Shown here piece by piece: positions 22,810 through 28,232 of a stretch of 28,353 nucleotides of DNA; the first letter of the stretch is position 1, and each line of letters opens with the position of its first letter. Source of the DNA: a virus. The stretch is from positions 1-28,353 of IMG/VR virus record IMGVR_UViG_3300047546_000716; one strand, 5' to 3'. The position numbers were made by a program, and so were the translations under genes. Below the pieces are notes generated by a model that had not been told where the DNA came from, searched no databases, and saw only the letters and a program-made list of their open reading frames with translations.

Positions 22810-24345
22810 TTAATAGTATGCGTGGGTTTTGCGTCGGAAGAACCTCGGCTCTTCAGGCTCATCTGAATCAAGCCTAATAAAACCGCCCTGCCGAAACCGC
22901 ATCAGCGCCTGAGATGTCGTATCCACGAAGTCATCGTTCTCGCCGTTGGGGAAAGACGCCACTTCCTCGATCACCTCCCGCGCCCAGCGGGTGTCAGGTG
23001 CCCAGACCATGCCAGAGGCAAAAAGGTCCGCCACCGCGTTCAATCTTACTATCTTGTCGTTGCCACGGCTAGGGTTTGTTTCCTGAACCGGGATGCCCAT
23101 GTTGCGTAACTCTTGAATCAAGGGCGCACCAGCGGCTTTCTTTTCCACGATGAACGCATCGGGTTGCCACTCTTTGTAGTGCTTCAAGGCCACCGCCTTG
23201 AGTTCCGGGAACGCCATGCGGTCTTTGAACGCATCCAAGAGTATCACCTGCGCCTTGTCGTTTTCTTCCTCGTTGTAGAACACGCCCCACGTGGTGCACG
23301 CACTATAGTCGGCGGTGGTCTTGGCCTCGAAGGCCGTATCCCATGACTGGATGATGTACTCGCAGGTGGGGGGTTCATCCCCGGGCCAGATGCGCCAAGC
23401 GTTGCGCGAGACGATCGCCGCGTTGTTGGAGACGGGATTTTGCATGTACTGAGCGTTCCAGTACTGAGGGTCGATCGCCGCCTTCTTCTGCTTCAAGGCC
23501 TCAAGCGGCCACTGCTCTGGCCAGAGGCTTTTCTCGTTATCGGTGCCCTCGTTCAGAATGGCGGGCAACTCCACCACCTCCCACGGATCAGCGTCGGGGT
23601 TCTTGGTCTGGTAGTCCAGCAATCGCCCGGTCAAGTCCAACCTCCCCCACCGGGTCATGATGATAATGATCGCACCGCCCGGCATCAGACGTTGCAATGG
23701 GCCTGTCTGGAACCAACTCCAAGCAGTGTCGAACGCCAGACGAGAGTTGGCCTTTACATCTTGTTCGGAGTGGGGGTCATCAATGACAAAGAGGTCAGCA
23801 CCCCGGCCAGCCAGAGCACCGCCCACACCAGCCGCGTAATACTGGCCACCAGCACTGGTCGACCACTTGCCAGCCGCTTTCTGATCATCTGCCACTTGGG
23901 TTTGGGGAAAGAGGGACTTGTAATCATCGTCGTCAATCAGGTTTCGCACCCGTCGGCCAAAGTCTTCAGACAGACCTGCCGTGTGGGTACCCATGATAAT
24001 TTTCTTATTAGGGAAATTACCTAGGAAGTAGGCTGGGAACAGGTAAGACGAGAACTCGGACTTACCCATACGAGGGGCGATGTTGATGATCAGGCGCTTG
24101 AGTTCGCCGTTGATCACCCGTGTGAACAATTTGGCCAGTTTCCTGTGGTGCGGCCCCACCTTGAAGCCCGGGTACACCGCCTTGGCAAACTCGATCATGT
24201 CGGTTCTGGCGGCATTTTTCTTGACGTGCTCTTCCTTGTTGTCGAGCATCTGCAAGTATTCCAACTTCTCCTCGGCGGTCATCTTGCCGAGGTTCATGAA
24301 CAAGGCTTTGGCCTGCTCAGGCGTCAGTGGCGGGTTGGTCGTCAT
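22810..24345 (-). CDS. terL: Terminase large subunit
   Basis: This 511-residue protein is the packaging motor ATPase and nuclease. Counting from the ATG at 24345, a Walker-A-type loop is seen at residues 90-97 (APRMGKSE), Walker B at 185-191 (LFVIDDP) and a coupling motif MTRWG at about 230. The C-terminal RNase-H-like nuclease starts with the metal-binding Asp336 in IQSWDTAFE, and FIVEKKAAG and DDFVDTTSQAL supply later acidic residues. An in-frame GTG at 24363 would add six residues; neither start has a strong ribosome site. The 5' end overlaps the terS 3' end by 29 nt. It ends FFRRKTHAYY. Confidence 0.94.
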   Translation of the reverse strand: MTTNPPLTPEQAKALFMNLGKMTAEEKLEYLQMLDNKEEHVKKNAARTDMIEFAKAVYPGFKVGPHHRKLAKLFTRVINGELKRLIINIAPRMGKSEFSSYLFPAYFLGNFPNKKIIMGTHTAGLSEDFGRRVRNLIDDDDYKSLFPQTQVADDQKAAGKWSTSAGGQYYAAGVGGALAGRGADLFVIDDPHSEQDVKANSRLAFDTAWSWFQTGPLQRLMPGGAIIIIMTRWGRLDLTGRLLDYQTKNPDADPWEVVELPAILNEGTDNEKSLWPEQWPLEALKQKKAAIDPQYWNAQYMQNPVSNNAAIVSRNAWRIWPGDEPPTCEYIIQSWDTAFEAKTTADYSACTTWGVFYNEEENDKAQVILLDAFKDRMAFPELKAVALKHYKEWQPDAFIVEKKAAGAPLIQELRNMGIPVQETNPSRGNDKIVRLNAVADLFASGMVWAPDTRWAREVIEEVASFPNGENDDFVDTTSQALMRFRQGGFIRLDSDEPEEPRFFRRKTHAYY

Positions 24346-24964
24346 TGTCGTTACCAGCGACACGTTCGTCTAACGTGGCGTTATTTTGGGTTTTTTGCGA
24401 CACATCTTCCACGTCGATTGGCTCGGCATCCTCGATGTCCATGAACTTGGCCAACTTTTCTTTGAGTTTGCGGTCGATCTCGTCCTCGGTCATGTCTGTT
24501 TTTTTAATTTCCACTTTTTCCGTAAACAGCCCCACCTCGGTCACTTTGCCGAGCAAAGCGAGTGCTTTCAAGCGGATGTTGGCGTTGGTGTGCTCGCATT
24601 CTTCGAGCAGTTTGGCGACCGTGTAGCCCCTGATCTCCTTGGCCTGCTGTACAAATTCCCAGTCATAGGCGGTGAGCATCCCGACCAAGTGGCGCACAGC
24701 CTCAGGGGTTTTGAGTTGTATCAGTTTTTCTCTGGTGTCTTCGTCTGGGGTGGCGGTGGTCAAGGCGCCGAAGGCTTGACGTGCGGCTTTTTGTTCGATC
24801 TCGCTGATTATTTTTTCTGTAGGCGCGGAGCCAAGGGCTTCTAAAAAATCTGCGGTGGAGACTTGAGCGTCAATGACTTGCGCAGGGCTGTGTTTTTCCA
24901 CAGGCACTGGCCCCTCGCCAGCGGGGGCGATCTCGGGGTCAAAGTCCAACAAGTGATCAAGCAT
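24317..24964 (-). CDS. terS: Terminase small subunit (putative)
   Basis: From ATG 24964 (MLDHLLDFDPEIAPAGEGPV) the protein has 215 residues. Charged helices dominate (SEIEQKAARQAFGALTTATP, VRHLVGMLTAYDWEFVQQAK, RLKALALLGKVTEVGLFTEK), with an acidic C-terminus; helical oligomers of this kind recognise DNA and regulate TerL. Position directly upstream of terL with a 29-nt overlap supports the call. Start choice is uncertain. A TTG at 25045 would add 27 residues and follows AGGAGAAAGCAAA on this strand. However, that region overlaps the predicted plus-strand RNA, and a minus-strand promoter candidate (TTGCCT, 18 nt, TACACT) lies inside it. I therefore prefer the ATG, although it lacks a clear ribosome site. 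Confidence 0.78.
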   Translation of the reverse strand: MLDHLLDFDPEIAPAGEGPVPVEKHSPAQVIDAQVSTADFLEALGSAPTEKIISEIEQKAARQAFGALTTATPDEDTREKLIQLKTPEAVRHLVGMLTAYDWEFVQQAKEIRGYTVAKLLEECEHTNANIRLKALALLGKVTEVGLFTEKVEIKKTDMTEDEIDRKLKEKLAKFMDIEDAEPIDVEDVSQKTQNNATLDERVAGNDNDDQPATDA

Positions 24965-24985
24965 GTGCGGATTTGGGGCGGCCCC

Positions 24986-25014
24986 TTGCTTACCGAATGG
25001 CCGCAGTGTACACT
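24986..25014 (+). promoter_or_regulatory. Candidate sigma70-type promoter for the small RNA
   Basis: TTGCTT (24986-24991) and TACACT (25009-25014) are separated by 17 nt on the plus strand. The -10 lies in a perfect 12-bp palindrome (CAGTGTACACTG, 25004-25015), so the mirror-image TACACT can also serve the minus strand toward terS. The -35 is weak (3 of 6 consensus bases). Transcription would start near 25021. Confidence 0.45.
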
Positions 25015-25020
25015 GGAGTT

Positions 25021-25106
25021 GAGCAGGTAGGCAAGCAGTTGCCAATTTGCTTTCTCCTCAGGACTCCCTCCTGTTAACCCCCGGCAGAAATGTCGGGGGT
25101 TTTTTT
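25021..25106 (+). ncRNA. Predicted antisense small RNA (about 86 nt) targeting three ribosome-binding sites
   Basis: The predicted RNA has three hairpins in a row: GGCAA/TTGCC (25030-25034, 25039-25043), CAGGA/TCCTG (25059-25063, 25069-25073) and a terminator with 8-10 bp stem and U-run (25076-25106). Between the first two lies a single-stranded stretch ATTTGCTTTCTCCT (25045-25058). It is the exact reverse complement of AGGAGAAAGCAAAT, the ribosome-site leader that precedes the plus-strand genes starting at 27668, 27952 and 28041 (sites 27656-27669, 27940-27953, 28029-28042). Pairing would cover the Shine-Dalgarno and the start codon. Promoter-like boxes lie just upstream. I see no protein gene in it. 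Function and expression are inferred; the competing reading is that the minus strand carries a ribosome site for a TTG start of terS. Confidence 0.62.
25076..25106 (+). terminator. Strong rho-independent terminator on the plus strand
   Basis: AACCCCCG (25076-25083) pairs with CGGGGGTT (25094-25101), with C85-G92 and a G-U pair able to extend the stem, followed by T through 25106. The minus strand lacks a T-run after the hairpin, so it works rightward only. No plus-strand protein gene lies to its left, which makes the predicted small RNA its natural client. Confidence 0.88.
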
Positions 25107-25491
25107 GTTTGTGCCGCTTACGATTATGCGGCGTCTGTGTTGATGCGCAGAGGGGTGTAGGGGCACCCGTGGCCCAGACCGATTAAAGGCAGTCTAACAT
25201 TAGACACAAGGTTTTTCCAAATTTTTTAAAAAATTTTTGCGCGGGGTCAAAATTTTGGGTAGGGGGTAGGTTTGAGTAGTTAGGTATTACAAAAGTGCTG
25301 GGAGCGGGTGGGAAACAGTGTTCACGTCACGACAGGGTCTGGTCAGTCAAACAGGGTGGTGGGGGTATGGTGGGGTTCGGCTAGGCAAACGGCATCGCTC
25401 GGGCTACGCCTGAAAAGGGGATTCGCACAATTGAGTTTGTCGGTGGGGCAGTTCTCGCCGACATGTTCATCAACCAACAGGAGAAACTTCC
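25107..25491. other. Control region between late and plus-strand modules
   Basis: No convincing gene is seen in these 385 bases. It holds a 14-nt near-palindrome GTCTAACATTAGAC (25192-25205) and an 18-bp perfect A/T palindrome AAATTTTTTAAAAAATTT (25219-25236). Several G-rich stretches lie around 25240-25380. A hairpin GTCGGTG/CGCCGAC (25439-25445, 25456-25462) sits upstream of the ribosome site of the first plus-strand gene. A promoter for the plus-strand module must lie here or be supplied from outside, but I find no pair of boxes that stands out. An origin of replication is possible at the A/T tract. Confidence 0.5.
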
Positions 25492-25929
25492 ATGAACACC
25501 AAACTTCAAACCGCACTCACCGCCTACGCCGCCTTTCTCAAGGCAGGCACATCGTATGGCACGGCTATGCAAGCCCTTGCAAAATCCCTCGGTGGCACAC
25601 CCTGTGCCACGACCCTCGCCGAGTTCGCCAAACTACACGCCGAGAAATACAAGTGCAACTTCACATGGGACGGCAAGGGTCGTGCCGTGTTCTTTGACGG
25701 CGATGAATCCACACGGAAAAGCCGCAACAACGCCGCCCGTATGTCGTGGCAACGCAATGTGATGGTCTGGTTCACGCCTGAGAAGCCCACGGCGCCCCAA
25801 GCGCCCACGGCGAGCGCCCGAGTGAGCAAAGCACATCGTGATTTGGCGATGGATTTTCTGTCGCACTTCGAGGGCAAAGACCTCGCCGAGCAAATCCGCA
25901 AAGCCAAGGCGTTGCTCAACGCCCTGTGA
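25492..25929 (+). CDS. Unknown protein, first gene of the plus-strand module
   Basis: This 145-residue protein begins MNTKLQTALTAYAAFLKAGT. The N-terminal half is helical with some aromatic residues (KYKCNFTWDGKGRAVFFDGD), followed by a Pro/Ala-rich linker (PEKPTAPQAPTASARV) and a C-terminal helix (KDLAEQIRKAKALLNAL). No family is recognised. The ATG is preceded by CAGGAGAAA. A copy of the 19-nt palindrome (25592-25610) lies inside the gene and encodes part of GGTPCATT, so the repeat was either inserted in frame or the gene grew around it. Confidence 0.72.
   Translation: MNTKLQTALTAYAAFLKAGTSYGTAMQALAKSLGGTPCATTLAEFAKLHAEKYKCNFTWDGKGRAVFFDGDESTRKSRNNAARMSWQRNVMVWFTPEKPTAPQAPTASARVSKAHRDLAMDFLSHFEGKDLAEQIRKAKALLNAL
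25592..25610. repeat. 19-nt palindrome, copy 1 (inside a gene)
   Basis: GTGGCACACCCTGTGCCAC: 8-bp arms GTGGCACA/TGTGCCAC around a 3-nt centre. The same arms occur at 25934 and 26411; only the last base of the centre differs (C, G, A). Confidence 0.9.
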
Positions 25930-25933
25930 TTCG

Positions 25934-25952
25934 GTGGCACACCGTGTGCCAC
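25934..25952. repeat. 19-nt palindrome, copy 2 (intergenic, followed by T-run)
   Basis: GTGGCACACCGTGTGCCAC, five bases after the stop of the 145-residue gene. Six T follow at 25957-25962, so this copy could act as a rho-independent terminator on the plus strand. Confidence 0.9.
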
Positions 25953-26035
25953 GCAGTTTTTTCTCAAGCGGCACAGGCGTGGGGTCTGGCCGCTGTTCCA
26001 TCCCTTGTCCAACGCAATTTTTTCAGGAGTCCGTC

Positions 26036-26185
26036 ATGTCCAAACTCATCAACGCCTACCGCAAACTACCCTCACCCGCCAACCGCAAACGCCTGCAAGA
26101 CTACCTCAACAAACACACGATGGCAGTCTGCCTCGCCTCACCTGACGAGATCGCCTTTCTCAAAATCCACGAGTTCAAAATCTAA
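26036..26185 (+). CDS. Small unknown protein (49 residues)
   Basis: This protein begins MSKLINAYRKLPSPANRKRL. The frame is open further upstream, but the ATG at 26036 has a ribosome site (CAGGAG, 6 nt upstream) and the upstream part covers intergenic DNA with the palindrome. It is basic in the first half and ends EIAFLKIHEFKI. No family is recognised. It is followed 10 nt later by a similar small gene that also begins MSK. Confidence 0.66.
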   Translation: MSKLINAYRKLPSPANRKRLQDYLNKHTMAVCLASPDEIAFLKIHEFKI

Positions 26186-26195
26186 GGAGCCCATC

Positions 26196-26405
26196 ATGTC
26201 CAAGCGCACCCACAACCCCAACCAATCCGAACTGTTCGCCAACTACGGCGATGCCATCAAAGCCCACCACCTCAAACGCCTGCGTGAACTGCGTGACGAG
26301 TTCGCCGAGCGTGCCAAGGCAAGCGAACACAAGCGGCGGGTATTGGAAAACACCCGCAAAGCGGAAGACTGGGACGCCATCAAGCGAGCCTGCAACCGCC
26401 TCTGA
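26196..26405 (+). CDS. Small charged helical protein (69 residues)
   Basis: This protein begins MSKRTHNPNQSELFANYGDA. The rest is a highly charged helix (LRELRDEFAERAKASEHKRR) ending in DAIKRACNRL, probably a coiled coil. The ATG at 26196 has AAGGAG 7 nt upstream; the longer open frame upstream is not used. No family is recognised. The third copy of the 19-nt palindrome begins 5 nt after its stop. Confidence 0.68.
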   Translation: MSKRTHNPNQSELFANYGDAIKAHHLKRLRELRDEFAERAKASEHKRRVLENTRKAEDWDAIKRACNRL

Positions 26406-26410
26406 AACCC

Positions 26411-26429
26411 GTGGCACACCATGTGCCAC
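26411..26429. repeat. 19-nt palindrome, copy 3 (intergenic)
   Basis: GTGGCACACCATGTGCCAC, five bases after the stop of the 69-residue gene and with no T-run after it, so termination alone does not explain the family of three. Confidence 0.9.
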
Positions 26430-26460
26430 CAGAATGTCGCTAAAAGCGTGGAAAATGACA

Positions 26461-26500
26461 GTTCCGAAACTTTAATGCCCGCTTTAAAATTTTGGCGGGC
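26461..26500. repeat. 40-bp inverted repeat, left arm
   Basis: The first 18 bases (GTTCCGAAACTTTAATGC) match the reverse complement of 26729-26746 exactly, and the next 22 match 26707-26728 at 17 positions, giving 35 of 40. It forms the left edge of an AT-rich segment. Confidence 0.88.
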
Positions 26501-26507
26501 AATTTTT
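26476..26507 (+). terminator. Terminator-like hairpin inside the left inverted repeat
   Basis: TGCCCGC pairs with GCGGGCA (7 bp, AT-rich 12-nt loop) and is followed by ATTTTT. It would end plus-strand transcription of the small genes before the AT-rich segment. The right arm has lost perfect pairing of this stem. Confidence 0.7.
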
Positions 26508-26706
26508 CCTTTAAAATCAATGAGGTTACAGAATGTCTGGCAATGTATCTATCTCTAGAAATACTTTATATATTAGGAAACTAATTTTTATATGTGGGGC
26601 TGGGGTATACATACATATAAAAATAAAGATGAGTGGATATATATCTGGAAAATACATAGACCCTCTGCCACAAACCCTGCAAACCCTTGATTTCACAGGC
26701 GATAGT
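26501..26706. other. AT-rich segment between inverted repeats
   Basis: These 206 bases are very rich in A and T, unlike the surrounding genes, with stretches such as TTTATATATTAGG (26566-26578) and ACATACATATAAAAATAAA. Several -10-like sequences exist on both strands, none with a convincing -35. An 85-codon open frame (26533-26790) runs through it but looks non-coding. Confidence 0.6.
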
Positions 26707-26746
26707 GCCAGCCAAAATTTCCAAGCACGCATTAAAGTTTCGGAAC
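26707..26746. repeat. 40-bp inverted repeat, right arm
   Basis: Reverse complement of 26461-26500 with 35 of 40 identical positions; the outer 18 bases are identical. The promoter of the 260-residue gene starts a few bases outside it. Confidence 0.88.
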
Positions 26747-26751
26747 GACTC

Positions 26752-26760
26752 TGCTACAAT
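26752..26760 (+). promoter_or_regulatory. Extended -10 promoter candidate (TGCTACAAT)
   Basis: TG-C-TACAAT matches the extended -10 pattern. The -35 position 17 nt upstream (26732-26737, TTAAAG) is poor and lies inside the right inverted repeat. Transcription would start about 16 nt before the ribosome site AAGGAG of the gene at 26783. Confidence 0.5.
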
Positions 26761-26782
26761 GATAATTTTAAGGAGTTAAATT

Positions 26783-27565
26783 ATGCATGACGACATCAAA
26801 CCCGCATGGTTGACGATGAAAACCCAGCAACTGCAACGCCACTTGCGCTCGCTCAAATACCCTGACCCCTTCATCGCCAACATCATGACCCGTGTGCGGT
26901 GGCTCAAGAACGAGGCACGCAAGGCACGCATCAAGACGACTGTGACCCATCGGATGTGGGACGATGTGCTCAAGCCCGCACGCACCGAGGTCGGCAATGT
27001 CCGCACCATGAAAACGCAGACGAAGAAAGCCTTGGACGCATCGTTCATGGACGAGGGGTTGCAAGCAAAGTTTAATGCGTTAACTTTATACGAGAGCGTG
27101 CTCGTGACCATCATCGAGCGGTTACGCAAGGTGCAGATGTCGGGTGACCATTCACCCCAGAAGTTTGCCGAGGCGTTGCGTGAGGCAGGCAAGATGCCCA
27201 CCGATGGGGACGGCACGCATTGGACGCACTATGTCAAGCCCAAGGACAGGCGCATGGTGGAGATCGCCTTTGACAGGGCACCCCTGCCCAAGCGAGGCAA
27301 GACCAAGCGTCCGTTCGAGGTCAAGATTTCAGTCGAGCAACACGACAGGCTGTATGCCGACATGGTCAAGCGCATCAACAGCGAGATCGCCAACGCCGAG
27401 CAAGAGTACGAGATGGTGCGCCATCAAGAGGACAGGGACAGGCTCAACAACCTGATTCAAGACCTGCATCGGGCATCGTTTAACCTGAGTCAACTGTCCC
27501 TGACTGACCCCATCCCCGCCCATTGGCGTGGGCTGTTGAACATCGGGGTGAACTTCGATGTGTAA
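26783..27565 (+). CDS. Unknown highly charged protein (260 residues)
   Basis: This protein begins MHDDIKPAWLTMKTQQLQRH. It is rich in Lys, Arg, Glu and Asp, mainly helical, with segments VRWLKNEARKARIKTTVTHR, SEIANAEQEYEMVRHQEDRD and a final PIPAHWRGLLNIGVNFDV. I see no catalytic motif, membrane segment or known DNA-binding domain. The ATG has AAGGAG 9 nt upstream and its own promoter candidate. It is the largest gene in the plus-strand module; a nucleic-acid-related or host-takeover role is only a guess from charge. Confidence 0.78.
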   Translation: MHDDIKPAWLTMKTQQLQRHLRSLKYPDPFIANIMTRVRWLKNEARKARIKTTVTHRMWDDVLKPARTEVGNVRTMKTQTKKALDASFMDEGLQAKFNALTLYESVLVTIIERLRKVQMSGDHSPQKFAEALREAGKMPTDGDGTHWTHYVKPKDRRMVEIAFDRAPLPKRGKTKRPFEVKISVEQHDRLYADMVKRINSEIANAEQEYEMVRHQEDRDRLNNLIQDLHRASFNLSQLSLTDPIPAHWRGLLNIGVNFDV

Positions 27566-27585
27566 AGAATGTATGGGCGTGGCGA

Positions 27586-27645
27586 TGCCGACCACCACGC
27601 CGATACTGGCGAGATAGAAGTTCTATCTCACACATTTGGTCGGCA
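27586..27645 (+). promoter_or_regulatory. Candidate structured RNA leader (three-way junction)
   Basis: An outer stem of 9 bp (TGCCGACCA 27586-27594 with TGGTCGGCA 27637-27645) encloses two inner elements: CGCC/GGCG (27598-27601, 27608-27611) and a perfect palindrome GAGATAGAAGTTCTATCTC (27611-27629). It sits 10 nt before the first copy of the AAGGAGAAAGCAAATG leader. It could be a cis-regulatory leader, a processing site or a protein-binding operator (the 19-nt palindrome). Confidence 0.5.
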
Positions 27646-27654
27646 CTTGTAACG

Positions 27655-27670
27655 AAGGAGAAAGCAAATG
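27655..27670 (+). promoter_or_regulatory. Conserved ribosome-site leader, copy 1
   Basis: AAGGAGAAAGCAAATG, ending in the start codon of the 88-residue gene. 27656-27669 is perfectly complementary to 25045-25058 of the predicted small RNA. Confidence 0.85.
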
Positions 27671-27934
27671 AAAGAGATATTTTTTGTGGAAGTAACCGAC
27701 ACCTATGGGGGTGAGGCGAACTACTCATGGGTGCATCGGTTCAAGGTGCACGCAAGCACACCACGGGGTGCGATGAGAAAGGTCGAGCGACACATGCCCT
27801 ATGCGGGTGGCGTCAAGAAAGACTTGGATACAGGCGACATGCAGAGGTGGGTGTGGCGCACCGCCTGTGTTTGTGCGTTCGTCGAGGGCTACACAGACCA
27901 AGCCGAACACATGATGCGTGTTGAGTCCATTTAA
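27668..27934 (+). CDS. Small unknown protein (88 residues)
   Basis: This protein begins MKEIFFVEVTDTYGGEANYS. A beta-type N-terminal half (FFVEVTDTYGG, WVHRFKVHA) leads to STPRGAMRKVERHMPYAGG and a C-terminal part with RWVWRTACVCAFVEGYTDQA. The layout resembles small phage proteins of unknown function. It is the first of four closely spaced genes; its leader carries the strongest predicted small-RNA target together with the structured element upstream. Confidence 0.74.
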   Translation: MKEIFFVEVTDTYGGEANYSWVHRFKVHASTPRGAMRKVERHMPYAGGVKKDLDTGDMQRWVWRTACVCAFVEGYTDQAEHMMRVESI

Positions 27935-27938
27935 CCAC

Positions 27939-27954
27939 AAGGAGAAAGCAAATG
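27939..27954 (+). promoter_or_regulatory. Conserved ribosome-site leader, copy 2
   Basis: AAGGAGAAAGCAAATG, ending in the start codon of the 30-residue membrane peptide; 27940-27953 is complementary to the predicted small RNA. Confidence 0.85.
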
Positions 27955-28044
27955 GAGTATGTGATTTTTATTGTGGGCTACATCGTAGTCTTTGCGTTGG
28001 CCTCATGGGGCATGTTGAAACTAACTGAAGGAGAAAGCAAATGA
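27952..28044 (+). CDS. 30-residue single-pass membrane peptide
   Basis: The peptide MEYVIFIVGYIVVFALASWG followed by MLKLTEGESK has one hydrophobic helix (residues 3-23) and a short charged C-terminus. It has the strong conserved leader upstream and an ATGA overlap with the next gene, which supports translation despite its size. Its last codons (Glu-Gly-Glu-Ser-Lys) are encoded by the third copy of the leader. The function is unknown; such peptides can affect host membrane proteins. Confidence 0.66.
   Translation: MEYVIFIVGYIVVFALASWGMLKLTEGESK
28028..28043 (+). promoter_or_regulatory. Conserved ribosome-site leader, copy 3
   Basis: AAGGAGAAAGCAAATG, overlapping the end of the 30-residue gene and ending in the start codon at 28041; 28029-28042 is complementary to the predicted small RNA. 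The leader is kept although it also encodes amino acids. Confidence 0.85.
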
Positions 28045-28232
28045 GATTTGCGTTTGTACCAAAAGCCCAATACAAGATTGGGCAAATCATCACCGTGCAT
28101 GGCAAGCGTGCAGAGGTAGTCAGTTACGCCCACACAGGGCGCAACATCGAGGTCGCCATGCTTGAGGGCAAGCCTCAGCGTGTGGTGTGCATCTGCACAG
28201 ACAAACAACCCATCGAAGGAGTAACAAAATGA
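28041..28232 (+). CDS. Small beta-rich protein (63 residues)
   Basis: This protein begins MRFAFVPKAQYKIGQIITVH. It alternates basic residues with beta stretches (KRAEVVSYAHTGRNIEVAML, QRVVCICTDKQ), suggesting a small barrel such as an SH3-like fold, but no family is recognised. It overlaps the peptide before and the gene after by 4 nt (ATGA each), so the group is translationally coupled. Confidence 0.7.
   Translation: MRFAFVPKAQYKIGQIITVHGKRAEVVSYAHTGRNIEVAMLEGKPQRVVCICTDKQPIEGVTK

Noticed and set aside
24965-25045. N-terminal extension of terS from TTG 25045
   Set aside because: The AGGAG before it is in a good position, but the same bases form the seed of the predicted plus-strand RNA, and a minus-strand promoter candidate lies within the extension. 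Kept only as an alternative start.
25021-25075. tRNA gene before the plus-strand terminator
   Set aside because: No T-loop consensus (GGTTCGAATCC type), no acceptor stem and no cloverleaf can be drawn; two separate small hairpins fit better.
25592-26429. CRISPR array from the three palindromes
   Set aside because: Spacing is 342 and 477 nt with genes between copies, repeats are only 19 nt and there are no cas genes.
26533-26790. 85-codon open frame through the AT-rich segment
   Set aside because: It crosses the right inverted repeat and the promoter of the next gene, has a poor ribosome site, and its composition follows the AT-rich DNA rather than protein-like codon use. It is left out as a gene, though a remnant cannot be excluded.
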